64,000 bases of DNA from Pirellulaceae bacterium (lineage in GTDB: Bacteria > Planctomycetota > Planctomycetia > Pirellulales > Pirellulaceae): NCBI GenBank assembly GCA_018402565.1, contig JAGYIQ010000012.1:1-64000 (forward strand). The letters are read 5' to 3'. Below are positions 17,636 to 26,006 of the stretch, piece after piece. Position numbers and translations under genes: made by a program. Numbering within the stretch: the first letter of the stretch is position 1; each line of letters opens with the position of its first letter. The notes beneath the pieces were generated by a model. The model searched no databases. It was not told where the DNA came from and worked only from the letters and a program-made list of their open reading frames with translations.

Positions 17636-17668
17636 CGATCCCAAAATAAAACGATGACAAAGCACTAG
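17636..17668. repeat. family A element, one end only
   Basis: Complement of the family A left end: CTAGTGCTTTGTCATCG followed by TTTATTTTGGGATCGGTG. Only one terminus is present. The CTAG at 17665-17668 includes the TAG stop codon of the DUF2007-type gene. Confidence 0.8.
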
Positions 17669-17994
17669 AGATAGGTCCAACCACACTCTGTACAGCAATC
17701 CCCTGCCAAATCCATCGGACTCCCGCACGATAAACAGACCTCCTCGTCAGTAACGCTACCCGCCGGTTGTCGATTTCTGGCTAGTTCTTCCAGTTGAGCC
17801 ACCGCTTGAGCGACATCATCTTCAGCCACTTGCAGCTGGATTTCCCCCGGAGCCACGGAACTTAGCCAATCCAGGCCAACCATTGGCTCATTGATCATAA
17901 ACACGGAAATACCGCCGGCTTCTAGGTACAGCTTGGCCACCGCCGCTTCCACAGTCCTGTCGTAGGTGGCTATCGTCACGCGGCGTGGATTCAT
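17665..17994 (-). CDS. DUF2007-like protein with C-terminal zinc ribbon
   Basis: A 109-residue protein starting MNPRRVTIATYDRTVEAA. The first 70 residues match the DUF2007 putative signal-transducing fold (VTIATY, EAAVAKLYLEAGGISVF, GEIQLQVAEDDVAQAV). The C terminus has two Cys pairs, CLSCG and CCTECGW, as in a zinc ribbon. The frame stays open to 18378, but that extension (Gly/Ser-rich with a 15-bp repeat at 18041) is unlike the family, so the Met at 17994 is preferred; a longer protein of 237 residues is possible. Stop codon lies in a family A repeat end. Confidence 0.7.
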   Translation of the reverse strand: MNPRRVTIATYDRTVEAAVAKLYLEAGGISVFMINEPMVGLDWLSSVAPGEIQLQVAEDDVAQAVAQLEELARNRQPAGSVTDEEVCLSCGSPMDLAGDCCTECGWTYL

Positions 17995-18040
17995 AAATAA
18001 CTCGTTGGTTTGGGCTAAGCCAGATGGATGATGCGGCAGC

Positions 18041-18080
18041 CTGCCAGCCGCTTGACTGCCAGCCGCTTGACTGCCAAGTG
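18041..18080. repeat. 15-bp tandem repeat, 2.6 units
   Basis: CTGCCAGCCGCTTGA at 18041 and 18056 plus a partial unit at 18071, upstream of the DUF2007-like gene (or inside it if the longer start is used). Confidence 0.85.
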
Positions 18081-18283
18081 TTTGCGATTCGGAAACTAAC
18101 CCATGTGGTCCACTAATAGTACCCACCGAATTGTCGCTCTCGGTCGGAGTAAATTCAATCCCATTTGCTCCCATTTGCACACAAAACGGTCCGAATTCTT
18201 GGTAGTCACAAGGTGCAGCGTTCCCACCTCCGCTCATGGTCGGAACGCCATTTCCGCTCCCTGTCATCTCGCTGTTATTTGTA

Positions 18284-18799
18284 CTATCCCGCTGCGACAC
18301 TGTGCATACGACGATCAGTTCCGAGTACCACACAAACGCGATACCCGCCATACACGTTTCCGGTTGAATACCAGACATTCGCCCCTAAATTGGGATGTCG
18401 ATTTGGGTACCAGACTTGTATATAGGTCATCGACAGAGCGGCGTAAAATTCGGAGTACCTGACGCTTCGTTCTGCAAAAATGGGTGCTGTGACAAGGAGG
18501 TCGGTTGTAATAAATCGCCGATAAAGCCGGTCCAGTTTAGGAACCGCATGGAAGATGCTGCGCACGTAGAGCAGCGTATCGTCCATCGATTCATTATCGA
18601 AGAAACTAAAATGAACTGTCCCGATTTGTCCAATGTTGACGCTGCCTCGGTAAACCGCGCCCGTGTTTTCAAGAACAGCTGGCTTGTAGGAGATTCGGTT
18701 TAGAGACTCATCCGTGATGGTGTTGTCGGCATCCCGAATCCAAGTACCACGCCTGTCAGGAACCCTGGTTCGATACCGCCTATAAAGCCGCTTCAGCAT
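18284..18799 (-). CDS. hypothetical protein
   Basis: A possible 171-residue protein starting MLKRLYRRYRTRVPDRRG, more AT-rich than its surroundings. The middle part (GAVYRGSVNIGQIGTVHFSF, then LLYVRSIFHAVPKLDRLYRR) loosely resembles DUF2262/DUF6985-type proteins that are common among immunity proteins, but I do not recognise it with certainty. The C-terminal 40 residues may be readthrough of non-coding sequence. It lies between repeat blocks, as expected for accessory DNA. Confidence 0.5.
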   Translation of the reverse strand: MLKRLYRRYRTRVPDRRGTWIRDADNTITDESLNRISYKPAVLENTGAVYRGSVNIGQIGTVHFSFFDNESMDDTLLYVRSIFHAVPKLDRLYRRFITTDLLVTAPIFAERSVRYSEFYAALSMTYIQVWYPNRHPNLGANVWYSTGNVYGGYRVCVVLGTDRRMHSVAAG

Positions 18800-18822
18800 T
18801 CAACATTCCAAAACAACGTATC

Positions 18823-19094
18823 GCAATTTAACCGGTAGCAACGGGGAGATGGTAGATTCCACCACCCATCCACTTGTTCCGCTGAAGATGATACTAGAGT
18901 TCACCAGCCCGCTTCAACTGAGTTTGAGTTTTTGGAACCGTTCACGCCCCGGCGGGTGTCGTGCAGCAAGTCGGGCTAACCGTACGATTTTTTGCGAGTC
19001 CAAGCAACTGGATAACGCTACCGGTTTGCCCCGAGAACCATCCGACTTGCGGAATGCACCAGCCCCAAGGATTACCTCCCACCCGTGAACGGTT
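18823..19094. repeat. duplicated block containing family B element (copy 1)
   Basis: Starts with GCAATTTAACCGGTA, contains GATTCCACC and CTTCAACTGAGTTTGAGTTT, and ends with a family B element at 18937-19094. That element has inverted ends AACCGTTCAC / GTGAACGGTT and an inner inverted pair GTGCAGCAAGTCGG / CCGACTTGCGGAATGCAC. The same order of segments recurs at 19685-20160. No gene inside. Confidence 0.85.
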
Positions 19095-19105
19095 ACACCG
19101 CTTGT

Positions 19106-19558
19106 TTATCCGCCATTCTTGGTCGGGTGAAAGATCACGTGAGTTTTGGACAGGTCACGCTGAAAGACGTGTCTTTGGTCGTTCGCCTCGATTCGAATGG
19201 TGTCTTTGTGTTGCTCATTGATCCAATAGCTTACGACTGAGGAGTCGTCTGACCAGATGACTGGATGATCCGGATGCCGGTTGCTGATCGTAATGGCTTC
19301 AGCATGTGGCAAAACAATTGAAGTGTTCACATCCCAATCTCGCCTTGTTTTATGAACTAGATTGGCGTCGAGCACCTTGCGAGTTTTCAAGAGTGTCGAG
19401 TACTCCACCAATTGCAAGTCTAAACTCCAATTCCCGTCGGGCGAAGCAGTTGATGATTGCCCAGTCACCGTCTTTTTCTCGACGGACGCCGCAACCGCCA
19501 GAACGACTAGCAAGACGACGGACAGCAAGAGAGCAAGTGTGTATTTGGTACGCTTCAT
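19106..19558 (-). CDS. hypothetical membrane-anchored or secreted protein
   Basis: A 150-residue protein starting MKRTKYTLALLLSVVLLVVL with one N-terminal hydrophobic helix (signal peptide or anchor), followed by a soluble part with the pattern SPDGNWSLDLQLVEY and VIWSDDSSVVSYWI. This looks like a beta-propeller-type or DUF5412-like fragment, but no family is assigned. It sits between two copies of the same repeat block and ends 11 bp from family B copy 1. Confidence 0.65.
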   Translation of the reverse strand: MKRTKYTLALLLSVVLLVVLAVAASVEKKTVTGQSSTASPDGNWSLDLQLVEYSTLLKTRKVLDANLVHKTRRDWDVNTSIVLPHAEAITISNRHPDHPVIWSDDSSVVSYWINEQHKDTIRIEANDQRHVFQRDLSKTHVIFHPTKNGG

Positions 19559-19684
19559 GATCCCAGCCCCAGATGGTGAATGGTGTCAAGGTCCATCGTT
19601 GTCTCCTTACCGTCATTCTAGCCATGAAGCGGCGCGTCGGCAACAATGCCGCCAGTCAGCGCTGTTTCAATAGGATAACGGTTT

Positions 19685-20160
19685 GCAATTTAACCGGTAT
19701 CAGCGGAGGGATGATTGCGGTCCGGTGAAACGCGCTCTGCCGCTGCTGCTGCTGTTAGCCTGCCGCTGCTGCCAGTTAGCCTGCCGCTGCTGCCGATTAA
19801 ATTGAGCGTTGAACGAAGGCGACGACACGGGAAGGGCCAGAAACAGCAGGAAAGGCCGGTGGTTGACGGCCCGTTCGCGACTCACTGGAACCCCCACTAC
19901 TGGCCGGAATCGTCTGTGCGGATTCCACCGCCCAGCCACTTGGTCTGATCAAGGTTATATTGGATTCGCCGATCCCGCTTCAACTGAGTTTGAGTTTCTG
20001 AAATCGTTCACGCCCCGGAGGGTGTCGTGCAGCAAGTCGGGCTAACAGTAGGGTCCGTTGCTTGAAAAACCAATGGTGACTGCGGAGAGTTTATCGCAAA
20101 AACGATCCAACTGGTGCTGGCGCACCAGTCCCTAGAACGACCTCCCAACCGTGAACGGTT
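19685..20160. repeat. duplicated block containing family B element (copy 2)
   Basis: Begins with the identical 15-mer GCAATTTAACCGGTA and shares GATTCCACC, CACTTGGTC and CTTCAACTGAGTTTGAGTTT with 18823-19094, but has about 200 bp extra after the first segment, including a 21-bp duplication of GTTAGCCTGCCGCTGCTGCC at 19755-19797. The family B element at 20002-20160 keeps the ends and the left half GTGTCGTGCAGCAAGTCGG; its right interior differs from copies 1 and 3. Confidence 0.82.
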
Positions 20161-20324
20161 ACACCACAATAAAACGCTCGAACTCAAGATAAGTCAGCGC
20201 AGTGCAGTCGGCTTCGTTTAGCGCTGGCGATCAAAGGAAGGCGATGATTGTTTGTCCATCTCGCAACGGATGGCCGCGCTGCTCCATCGTATCGCTTTGT
20301 TTGCCAGCGGTGTAGGAGCGTGAG

Positions 20325-20693
20325 TCAGATCGGCAGTATGCGCACGCGAGATTTCGATTCGTCAACCACGACCAAAGCACCAGCAGCCAAATCCGTTTCA
20401 TGTTGTTTCAATGCTGCAACGACGGTCGGTGCCATGTGATCCGGCAGAACGTTTTGACCTCTGACTTGAATGACACTCGGCCCCAATGCATGAGTCAATG
20501 CGAGCATGGTTCCAAAGTCCAGGTCGTGAGTAAACACGACGTGATCGTTGGCAAGTGCCCAAGCCATGATTTCACTATCCTTCGCCCTTGAACTTCCAAT
20601 CGCTGACCAATGCACGGACGACCAGCCTTGTTCAGATAGCTCTGCAACCCAATCGGGCGAAAGATTCATATCGATTAAGATCGAGACGCTCAT
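20325..20693 (-). CDS. DUF5615-family PIN-like toxin
   Basis: A 122-residue protein starting MSVSILIDMNLSPDWVAELS. ILIDMNLSP and VVFTHDLDFGTML supply the two acidic clusters of the Mut7-C/PIN-like (DUF5615) fold, a presumed ribonuclease toxin. Its ATG overlaps the stop of the DUF433 gene (20690-20693), the usual antitoxin-toxin order. An upstream in-frame start would add 19 residues overlapping the antitoxin; the overlap start is preferred. Confidence 0.87.
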   Translation of the reverse strand: MSVSILIDMNLSPDWVAELSEQGWSSVHWSAIGSSRAKDSEIMAWALANDHVVFTHDLDFGTMLALTHALGPSVIQVRGQNVLPDHMAPTVVAALKQHETDLAAGALVVVDESKSRVRILPI

Positions 20694-20920
20694 GCGGTCG
20701 CCAGAGGGGCGTCTCGTTCTTCCATTCGCCACGCAGCGTAAGCCAGGCATTGGTCAATGTCCTTGGCTTCAAGGTACGGGTAGGCCTGGAGTATTTCGTC
20801 GCGAGAGCGTCCTGCTGCAAGTAGTCCGAGCACCATCGCGACGGTTACACGCTGACCGCGAATACAGGGCTTGCCTCCCATCACGGCTGGATCCAAAGTA
20901 ATCCGTTCAATCTGTGTCAT
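20690..20920 (-). CDS. DUF433-family antitoxin
   Basis: A 76-residue protein starting MTQIERITLDPAVMGGKPCIRGQ, the standard DUF433 opening with GKPCIRG and RVTVAMVLGLLAAG, a helix-turn-helix-like fold. Paired with the overlapping DUF5615 gene as a type II toxin-antitoxin module; the antitoxin is expected to neutralise the toxin and repress the operon. Common in cyanobacteria and planctomycetes. Confidence 0.9.
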   Translation of the reverse strand: MTQIERITLDPAVMGGKPCIRGQRVTVAMVLGLLAAGRSRDEILQAYPYLEAKDIDQCLAYAAWRMEERDAPLATA

Positions 20921-21419
20921 TCGTGGATTCCTAATCAGTGTATGCTCGGCTCATGGCGAAATTTTACAGCAAATCAGAAGACAAGTAAACTGCGTTCGTA
21001 TCGAGCGGCATAACGGCCAAGATCAGCGGGCGACGGGAGTTGACAATGATCTCGCGAAAAAGCTCACCACCGCCGCTACGCGACTGAGCACTGAGCTACG
21101 ACGGCTGGCTGCCAGCCCCCAGGCCCAACCCGCCCCCCACCGAGCCGACTCGATCTGAATTCACAGCCTCCCGTATCACTCACAGCGCAGCCAGGAACCG
21201 GCGATTTTTTCGGCCGCTCTCCCCAAAGAACCGCCAGGCTCGAGCGATCCGCTATGACACGGCCGTTACGTAAGACAATCGTAAGAATTCGTTCCGACCG
21301 GCGACGATAATCCCACAGAGCGGCTGGGGCGACTGGGCCAGGAGCAACTGAGCTTGATCGAGTGGCCAATGCGGGCCACAATGACAACCAGCAAACCCAA
21401 CCAGCGGCCCTAGGGAGCT
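20921..21419. other. gene-free stretch between toxin-antitoxin module and family D repeat
   Basis: About 500 bp without a supportable gene. Open frames on the minus strand around 21076-21387 have no recognisable content or family. Confidence 0.5.
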
Positions 21420-21536
21420 GTTGATTTTTCCGAAGCGGAACGCGTCAAGCGTTTCGATTGATGGGAAAACGCGGTGTTTTTGCCCGATTTGATTGAATCG
21501 GGCGGCAATTTCGCGTGTAAGTCTGGAAAAATCGAT
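21420..21536. repeat. family D palindromic element upstream of the dsbD-like gene
   Basis: Begins GTTGATTTTTCCGAAGCGGA and ends GGAAAAATCGAT, imperfect inverted ends. It contains GCGTCAAGCGTTTCGATTGA, GGGAAAACGCGGTGTTTTTG and an internal hairpin CCCGATT / AATCGGG. The same element occurs at 43092-43214 upstream of mscL. Confidence 0.85.
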
Positions 21537-21655
21537 GAGGCTCTAGAGCGACGGGGCGTAGGTTGGGCGGAGCCGGCCGGGCCAGCCTCGGTGCCGGCCC
21601 GAGCCGTCGGGCGGTTATTTTTTCACGTGAACGCAGCACCAAAAGCAGATAAGTC

Positions 21656-24600
21656 ATGGCAAACACCCTCATCCCAGCCGCACAACTCGCCGAGTTGACT
21701 GCCACCGGCCCATTGCAACATGAAACCAATCCCTGGCGAGCCCCCGGATCCTCGGGCCCCGGATCCTCGGGCGCCGGATCCTCGGGCGCCAAAACTTCGG
21801 AGCTTGAAGAATCGGCGGTCGGACTGGCGGGCCTCTGGGCCGTTGCTCGAGCGTTGGCCCCCAGCCGGTTGGCCCGACGACTGCCCCCCGCCCTATTGCT
21901 AGCACTTGCCGCATTTGTTGCGGCGGCAGCCCCCGCGGTGGCTACTGCCCAGGACTTCGGCTTCAATCTGGGGGGCAAAAGTCCAACCGGCGAAAAGGTC
22001 AAGCTGTCGGCCAAAATTTCCCCGGTGACGGGGACACAGCGAGCCCTGCTGGAAGTCACGGCCACGATCGCCCCCTTACACCATGTCTACTCGACCAATC
22101 AGATCCGACCAGGCAAGCCCAGCGTGCTACAGTTGGCGGCCGGCAAGTCAGCCCGCCTGCTCGGACCGTTCCTGGCTGACAAAGCGCCTTTGGTCAAGGA
22201 TCCGGACCCGGACCTGGGGATTGTCACCGAATCGTTCAAAGGCAAAGTCACCTGGCGGGCCGCTGTCGAGTTTGATCCGGGGATCGTTCCGACCGAACAG
22301 ACCGTCGAGGTGTGGTATGCGGGTTTGGTTTGCGAGGCGACCGGCAGCTGCACGCCGATCGATCGGTTGGCGGTGACGGCGGCCTGGGGCAACCCGATCG
22401 AGACGCTCGAGGAGGCCTTGATCGCTGAGCCGACTCCAACGACCGGAGCCGCGGTTGGACCAGCGGGTGCCGGGTCGCAGCCTGCCCAGGCTCCGCGGGA
22501 AGTGCCGCCGCTGTCGGAGACGACTGAAATTGCGGAGGGGATGGTCAAGTTGAGCGGGCGGATCAGCCATCGGACGCTGCGTCCGGGCGACGAGGCCAGC
22601 CTGTTCTTGTCGGCGGATGTGACTCCGGGGAACCACACCTACCCGAACTTGCCGGCAGATCAGACCCCCAGCGAGCCGTACATGCCGACTTACATGGGCG
22701 TGTTGTCGGTGGCACCCGGCCAGGACGTGGCCGCCTTTGGGTTCTCGGCTCCTGTGGCCGACCAAGTGCCGCACGACCACCTGTCCGGTGACGCCACCGA
22801 ATCGGTCCCGGCCTTGGATGGCGTAGTGACCTGGGAGATCAAGTTCCGAGTCCCAGCGAGTATGGCGGAGGGCACGTACCGGATCACGGGCGTGCTGTTG
22901 ATCCAGACTTGCGACGAGTTCAGCTGCCAGCCGCCGTTTTCGATCGCTTGGCAGGCCCCGTTGGTCGTGGGCGGCGAGAGCCAGGCCCAGTCGGTGCCGA
23001 TGGTGCTGCAAGCGATCAAGAAGTCCGCTCAGCGGCTGTTGACGAAGCCGGCTGATGCGGTGGCTTTTTTGGAATCGGTTGGCTTGGGCGGGGGTGTGGC
23101 CACCGTGTCCACGGATGGACCACCCAACCCGTTCGGCGATTCGAGCACCGGCGGCGACTCGGGGCAACCTCCGGTGCCAACGGGGGCGGGCAGCGGCTCG
23201 GCGACTGCTGGCCTACCGCCGCTGGACATCAGCCAATTGCGGCCGGACTTGAAGTTCGATGCCGAATCGCTGTCGGTGCCGATGGCCATCTTGATCTCGT
23301 TGTTCGGTGGCTTTGTGCTTAACTTTATGCCTTGCGTATTGCCGGTGATTGGGCTGAAAGTCCTGTCGTTGGTGGAGCAGGCCGGCGAGAGTCGGTTGCA
23401 GGCACTCAAGTTCAACGGCACGTACGTGTTGGGGATGTTGAGCGTGTTCTGGGTGTTGGCGGCTTTGATCGCGGGTCAGCAGATGGCCGGATGGGGTAGC
23501 CAGTTCAGCAGCACGTTGTTCACGATTGTGTTTTCGGGCGTGATTTTTGCGATGGCGCTCAGTTACCTGGAGGTGTGGGAGATCGTGTTGCCCAGTGCGG
23601 TGGGTCAGCAGTCCGCTAAACTGGAGCAAAAGGAAGGCCTGTTGGGGACCTTCTTCAAGGGTGGGGTGACCACGATCTTGGCGACGCCGTGCAGCGGACC
23701 GGGTTTGGCGACGGCCTTGGCTTGGTGTGCTGACAAGCCGCCCGCGTACGTGTTCTTGGTATTTACGTGTTTGGGGTTGGGGATGGGCCTGCCTTACTTG
23801 GCGGTCGCCCTCTATCCACCGATCATTTCCTTCCTGCCCAAGCCTGGCCCGTGGATGTTGACCTTCAAGCAAGTCATGGGCTTTGTGTTGCTGGGTACGG
23901 TCGCGTTTTTCCTCTCGTACATCGATCTCTCTTACCTGTTCCCGACGGTTTGCTTTTTGATGGTGATCTGGTTCGGGTGCTGGTTGGTCGGGCGGTTGAG
24001 CTTCCTGTCGACGACGCGGACGTGGTTTGGGACCTGGGCGGCGGCCATCGCGACGGTTGTGGTGGGTAGCCACTTTATTTTTGGTTGGAAGTTGGATACC
24101 GAGACCAATGCCTGGTTGCAGACCAAAGTCTCCGCGTTGGATTGGAACGGGCGGCTGGCCAACGACTGGAACTTGTACGACTCGCAGTCGTATCGTCTGA
24201 GTACCTTTGTCGATCGGCAAGTTGCCTATCGCGAGAGCTTGCCGAAGGACGCCAAGCCGACCAACAAGATCGATTGGCAGCCGTTCTCGTTGGCGGACTT
24301 GCAACGTCGGTTGCATGGGGAGAAGCCGGAAACGATCTTGATCGACTTCACGGCCGATTGGTGCATGAACTGCAAGGCGTTCGAGCGGACGATTCTGCAC
24401 AGTGCGGACGTCGAAAAGCGTTTGATGAGTGGCCACATTACGACGATCATCGCGGACAAGACGGAGTTCAATGAAGACATTGACGCGATGCTGAAGCAGT
24501 TGGCCAAGACGACGGCGATACCGGTCTACGCGATTTTCTCGAAGGAACGCCCGTTTGACCCGATCGTGTTGGATGGAACCACGATCTCGATTGCCAACGT

Positions 24601-24745
24601 GCAAGCGGCTCTGGATAAAGCGGGCGTGCCGGCGGCCAGTGAGCTTGGGGACAAACCGTCGAGTGGAGCGGTGGCTTCGGCCTCGGCGACCTCGGATCCC
24701 ACGATGGCCGAGAACGTCTCGACGACAGTGGGCCAGCGGCAATGA
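21656..24745 (+). CDS. DsbD-like thiol:disulfide interchange protein with C-terminal thioredoxin
   Basis: A 1029-residue membrane protein that probably carries reducing power from cytoplasm to periplasm. Order: N-terminal region with Gly/Ser repeats; a hydrophobic segment near 78-97 ending VATAQ; two DsbD-alpha-like beta domains (about 110-250 and 290-440); a linker; the DsbD transmembrane domain (about 540-800) with paired Cys in NFMPCVLPVIG and TPCSGPGLA; and a thioredoxin-like domain with WCMNCK near residue 902. Twice the size of E. coli DsbD because of the second N-terminal domain. The 77 residues before the signal-like helix are unusual; a downstream start is possible. Its stop overlaps the next gene by ATGA. 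Confidence 0.9.
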   Translation: MANTLIPAAQLAELTATGPLQHETNPWRAPGSSGPGSSGAGSSGAKTSELEESAVGLAGLWAVARALAPSRLARRLPPALLLALAAFVAAAAPAVATAQDFGFNLGGKSPTGEKVKLSAKISPVTGTQRALLEVTATIAPLHHVYSTNQIRPGKPSVLQLAAGKSARLLGPFLADKAPLVKDPDPDLGIVTESFKGKVTWRAAVEFDPGIVPTEQTVEVWYAGLVCEATGSCTPIDRLAVTAAWGNPIETLEEALIAEPTPTTGAAVGPAGAGSQPAQAPREVPPLSETTEIAEGMVKLSGRISHRTLRPGDEASLFLSADVTPGNHTYPNLPADQTPSEPYMPTYMGVLSVAPGQDVAAFGFSAPVADQVPHDHLSGDATESVPALDGVVTWEIKFRVPASMAEGTYRITGVLLIQTCDEFSCQPPFSIAWQAPLVVGGESQAQSVPMVLQAIKKSAQRLLTKPADAVAFLESVGLGGGVATVSTDGPPNPFGDSSTGGDSGQPPVPTGAGSGSATAGLPPLDISQLRPDLKFDAESLSVPMAILISLFGGFVLNFMPCVLPVIGLKVLSLVEQAGESRLQALKFNGTYVLGMLSVFWVLAALIAGQQMAGWGSQFSSTLFTIVFSGVIFAMALSYLEVWEIVLPSAVGQQSAKLEQKEGLLGTFFKGGVTTILATPCSGPGLATALAWCADKPPAYVFLVFTCLGLGMGLPYLAVALYPPIISFLPKPGPWMLTFKQVMGFVLLGTVAFFLSYIDLSYLFPTVCFLMVIWFGCWLVGRLSFLSTTRTWFGTWAAAIATVVVGSHFIFGWKLDTETNAWLQTKVSALDWNGRLANDWNLYDSQSYRLSTFVDRQVAYRESLPKDAKPTNKIDWQPFSLADLQRRLHGEKPETILIDFTADWCMNCKAFERTILHSADVEKRLMSGHITTIIADKTEFNEDIDAMLKQLAKTTAIPVYAIFSKERPFDPIVLDGTTISIANVQAALDKAGVPAASELGDKPSSGAVASASATSDPTMAENVSTTVGQRQ
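21746..21790. repeat. 15-bp tandem repeat, three units, in the dsbD-like gene
   Basis: GGATCCTCGGGCCCC / GGATCCTCGGGCGCC at 21746, 21761 and 21776, encoding GSSGP/GSSGA pentapeptides ahead of the first hydrophobic segment. Confidence 0.93.
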
Positions 24746-25692
24746 CCGGAGCGGAACCGGGCCAAGCGACCGAGGATTCTGAGGGGAATTCCACGAGTCA
24801 ACCGAGCGGGCGGCGGCCGGTCGCGGTGGTCACAGGAAGTTCGTCTGGGATTGGTTGTGAAATCGCGGTGCAGTTGGCGGCCGGTGGCTACGACGTCGTG
24901 GTGCATGCCGCGCGGCGAGTGGAGCGAGCGGAGGCGACAGCCGAGCGGGTGCGGGCGGCAGGCGGATCGGCCTGCGTGGTGACTTGCGACTATCTATCGG
25001 TCAAGGACGACTTTGTGGGCTTTGTGGACCGAGTGTTCGCGTGGCAGGGCGCGGTCGACTGTTGGGTCAACAACGCGGGCGGCGATGTGCTGACGGGGGA
25101 GCGTCGCCGGTGGAGCTTCAGCGAGAAGCTGGATTTTCTGTGGCAGGTCGATGTACGGGCGACGCTCTTGCTGTCGCGCCTGGTGGCCGAACGCATGCAA
25201 GGGCAGCGGCGGCGTGATCAGCCAGCAGTGGGAACGGGGGGGAGCCATCCGGTGAGTGCGGGTCGGGAACTGTCTGCTGGCCAAGCCGCCGAGTCAGCGA
25301 GTGGCCGGTCGTTGCCGGGTTGCGTGATCAATGTGGGTTGGGATCAGGCGACGAGTGGACTGCCGGGGGCGAGTGGGCAGATGTTTGCCTGCACGAAGGG
25401 AGCCATCATGGCCATGACGGCGGCGTTGGCCAAGTCGTTCGCGCCGGAAGTGCGCGTCAATTGCGTCGCGCCGGGCTGGATACAGACCGAATGGGGGGAG
25501 GCGGCTGATCCGGCATGGTCGGAGTTGGTGGCCGAGCAGTCGCTGCAGCGGCGGTGGGGCCGACCGGCGGATGTGGCGGCGGCGGTCGCCTTTCTGGCTT
25601 CACCGGCGGCCACCTATATCAATGGCCAGTGCCTGCCGATCAACGGCGGTTTGGATGGAACTTCGGAGCAACTGCGGAGCCGACTGAGTTGA
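24742..25692 (+). CDS. SDR-family protein lacking the usual catalytic Ser/Tyr
   Basis: A 316-residue Rossmann-fold short-chain dehydrogenase/reductase homologue. Cofactor site TGSSSGIG (about residue 32) and NNAGG are intact. The active site is altered: the YxxxK motif reads FACTK (Phe for Tyr), and the preceding strand, usually INISS, reads INVGWDQ. Thus the Lys remains but the acid/base Tyr and Ser are absent. C-terminal VNCVAPGWIQT and INGGL are normal. A Gln/Gly/Ser-rich insertion lies near residues 155-190. I recall similar NxSWDxx...QMFAxxKG proteins in planctomycetes, so it may be a subfamily with another chemistry or a binding role. Overlaps the dsbD-like gene by four bases. Confidence 0.82.
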   Translation: MTGAEPGQATEDSEGNSTSQPSGRRPVAVVTGSSSGIGCEIAVQLAAGGYDVVVHAARRVERAEATAERVRAAGGSACVVTCDYLSVKDDFVGFVDRVFAWQGAVDCWVNNAGGDVLTGERRRWSFSEKLDFLWQVDVRATLLLSRLVAERMQGQRRRDQPAVGTGGSHPVSAGRELSAGQAAESASGRSLPGCVINVGWDQATSGLPGASGQMFACTKGAIMAMTAALAKSFAPEVRVNCVAPGWIQTEWGEAADPAWSELVAEQSLQRRWGRPADVAAAVAFLASPAATYINGQCLPINGGLDGTSEQLRSRLS

Positions 25693-26006
25693 GTATTGAT
25701 TGTTGACGGCGACCGGCGGTGGGCGGATTATTCGGGCTGTACGGCAGGTAATGTGGGATTCCAGGAGATTTTTCTGCGCCCGCTGCCATGGGGCGAGAAG
25801 TAAGGTTGAGGTGGCCTACGGCGGGTTGCCGGTGGGTGGATTTTGCGGTTAAACGGGCAGTACCCCAAGGAAGTAAGACGGGGGCTGTTTGCTGGGCGAG
25901 CCTGTTTGCTGGGCGGGGCAGTTTGGTGAACGGGGCAGTTTGGTGAACGGGGCGTTGGAAATTACGAATGAGGCGGGGAACGCCTCGGGCGTTTGAGGCG
26001 ATCGGC
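25693..26006. other. intergenic region with 17-bp repeats
   Basis: No gene. At about 25878-25956 there are paired repeats: two units of CTGTTTGCTGGGCG and two to three units of GGGGCAGTTTGGTGAAC (17-bp period). No clear promoter was assigned for the kinase gene that follows. Confidence 0.6.

Noticed and set aside
17391..17684. Minus-strand 97-codon gene
   Set aside because: It runs into a family A repeat end and has no recognisable content.
18823..20160. Integron cassette array with attC sites
   Set aside because: Only a GTTAAAT box (GTTRRRY-like) is seen on the minus strand next to each gene. No matching RYYYAAC partner in a 60-140 bp palindrome and no integrase in the window, so attC cannot be claimed.
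21076..21387. Small minus-strand gene before the dsbD-like gene
   Set aside because: No family resemblance, no start signal, and composition like surrounding non-coding DNA.
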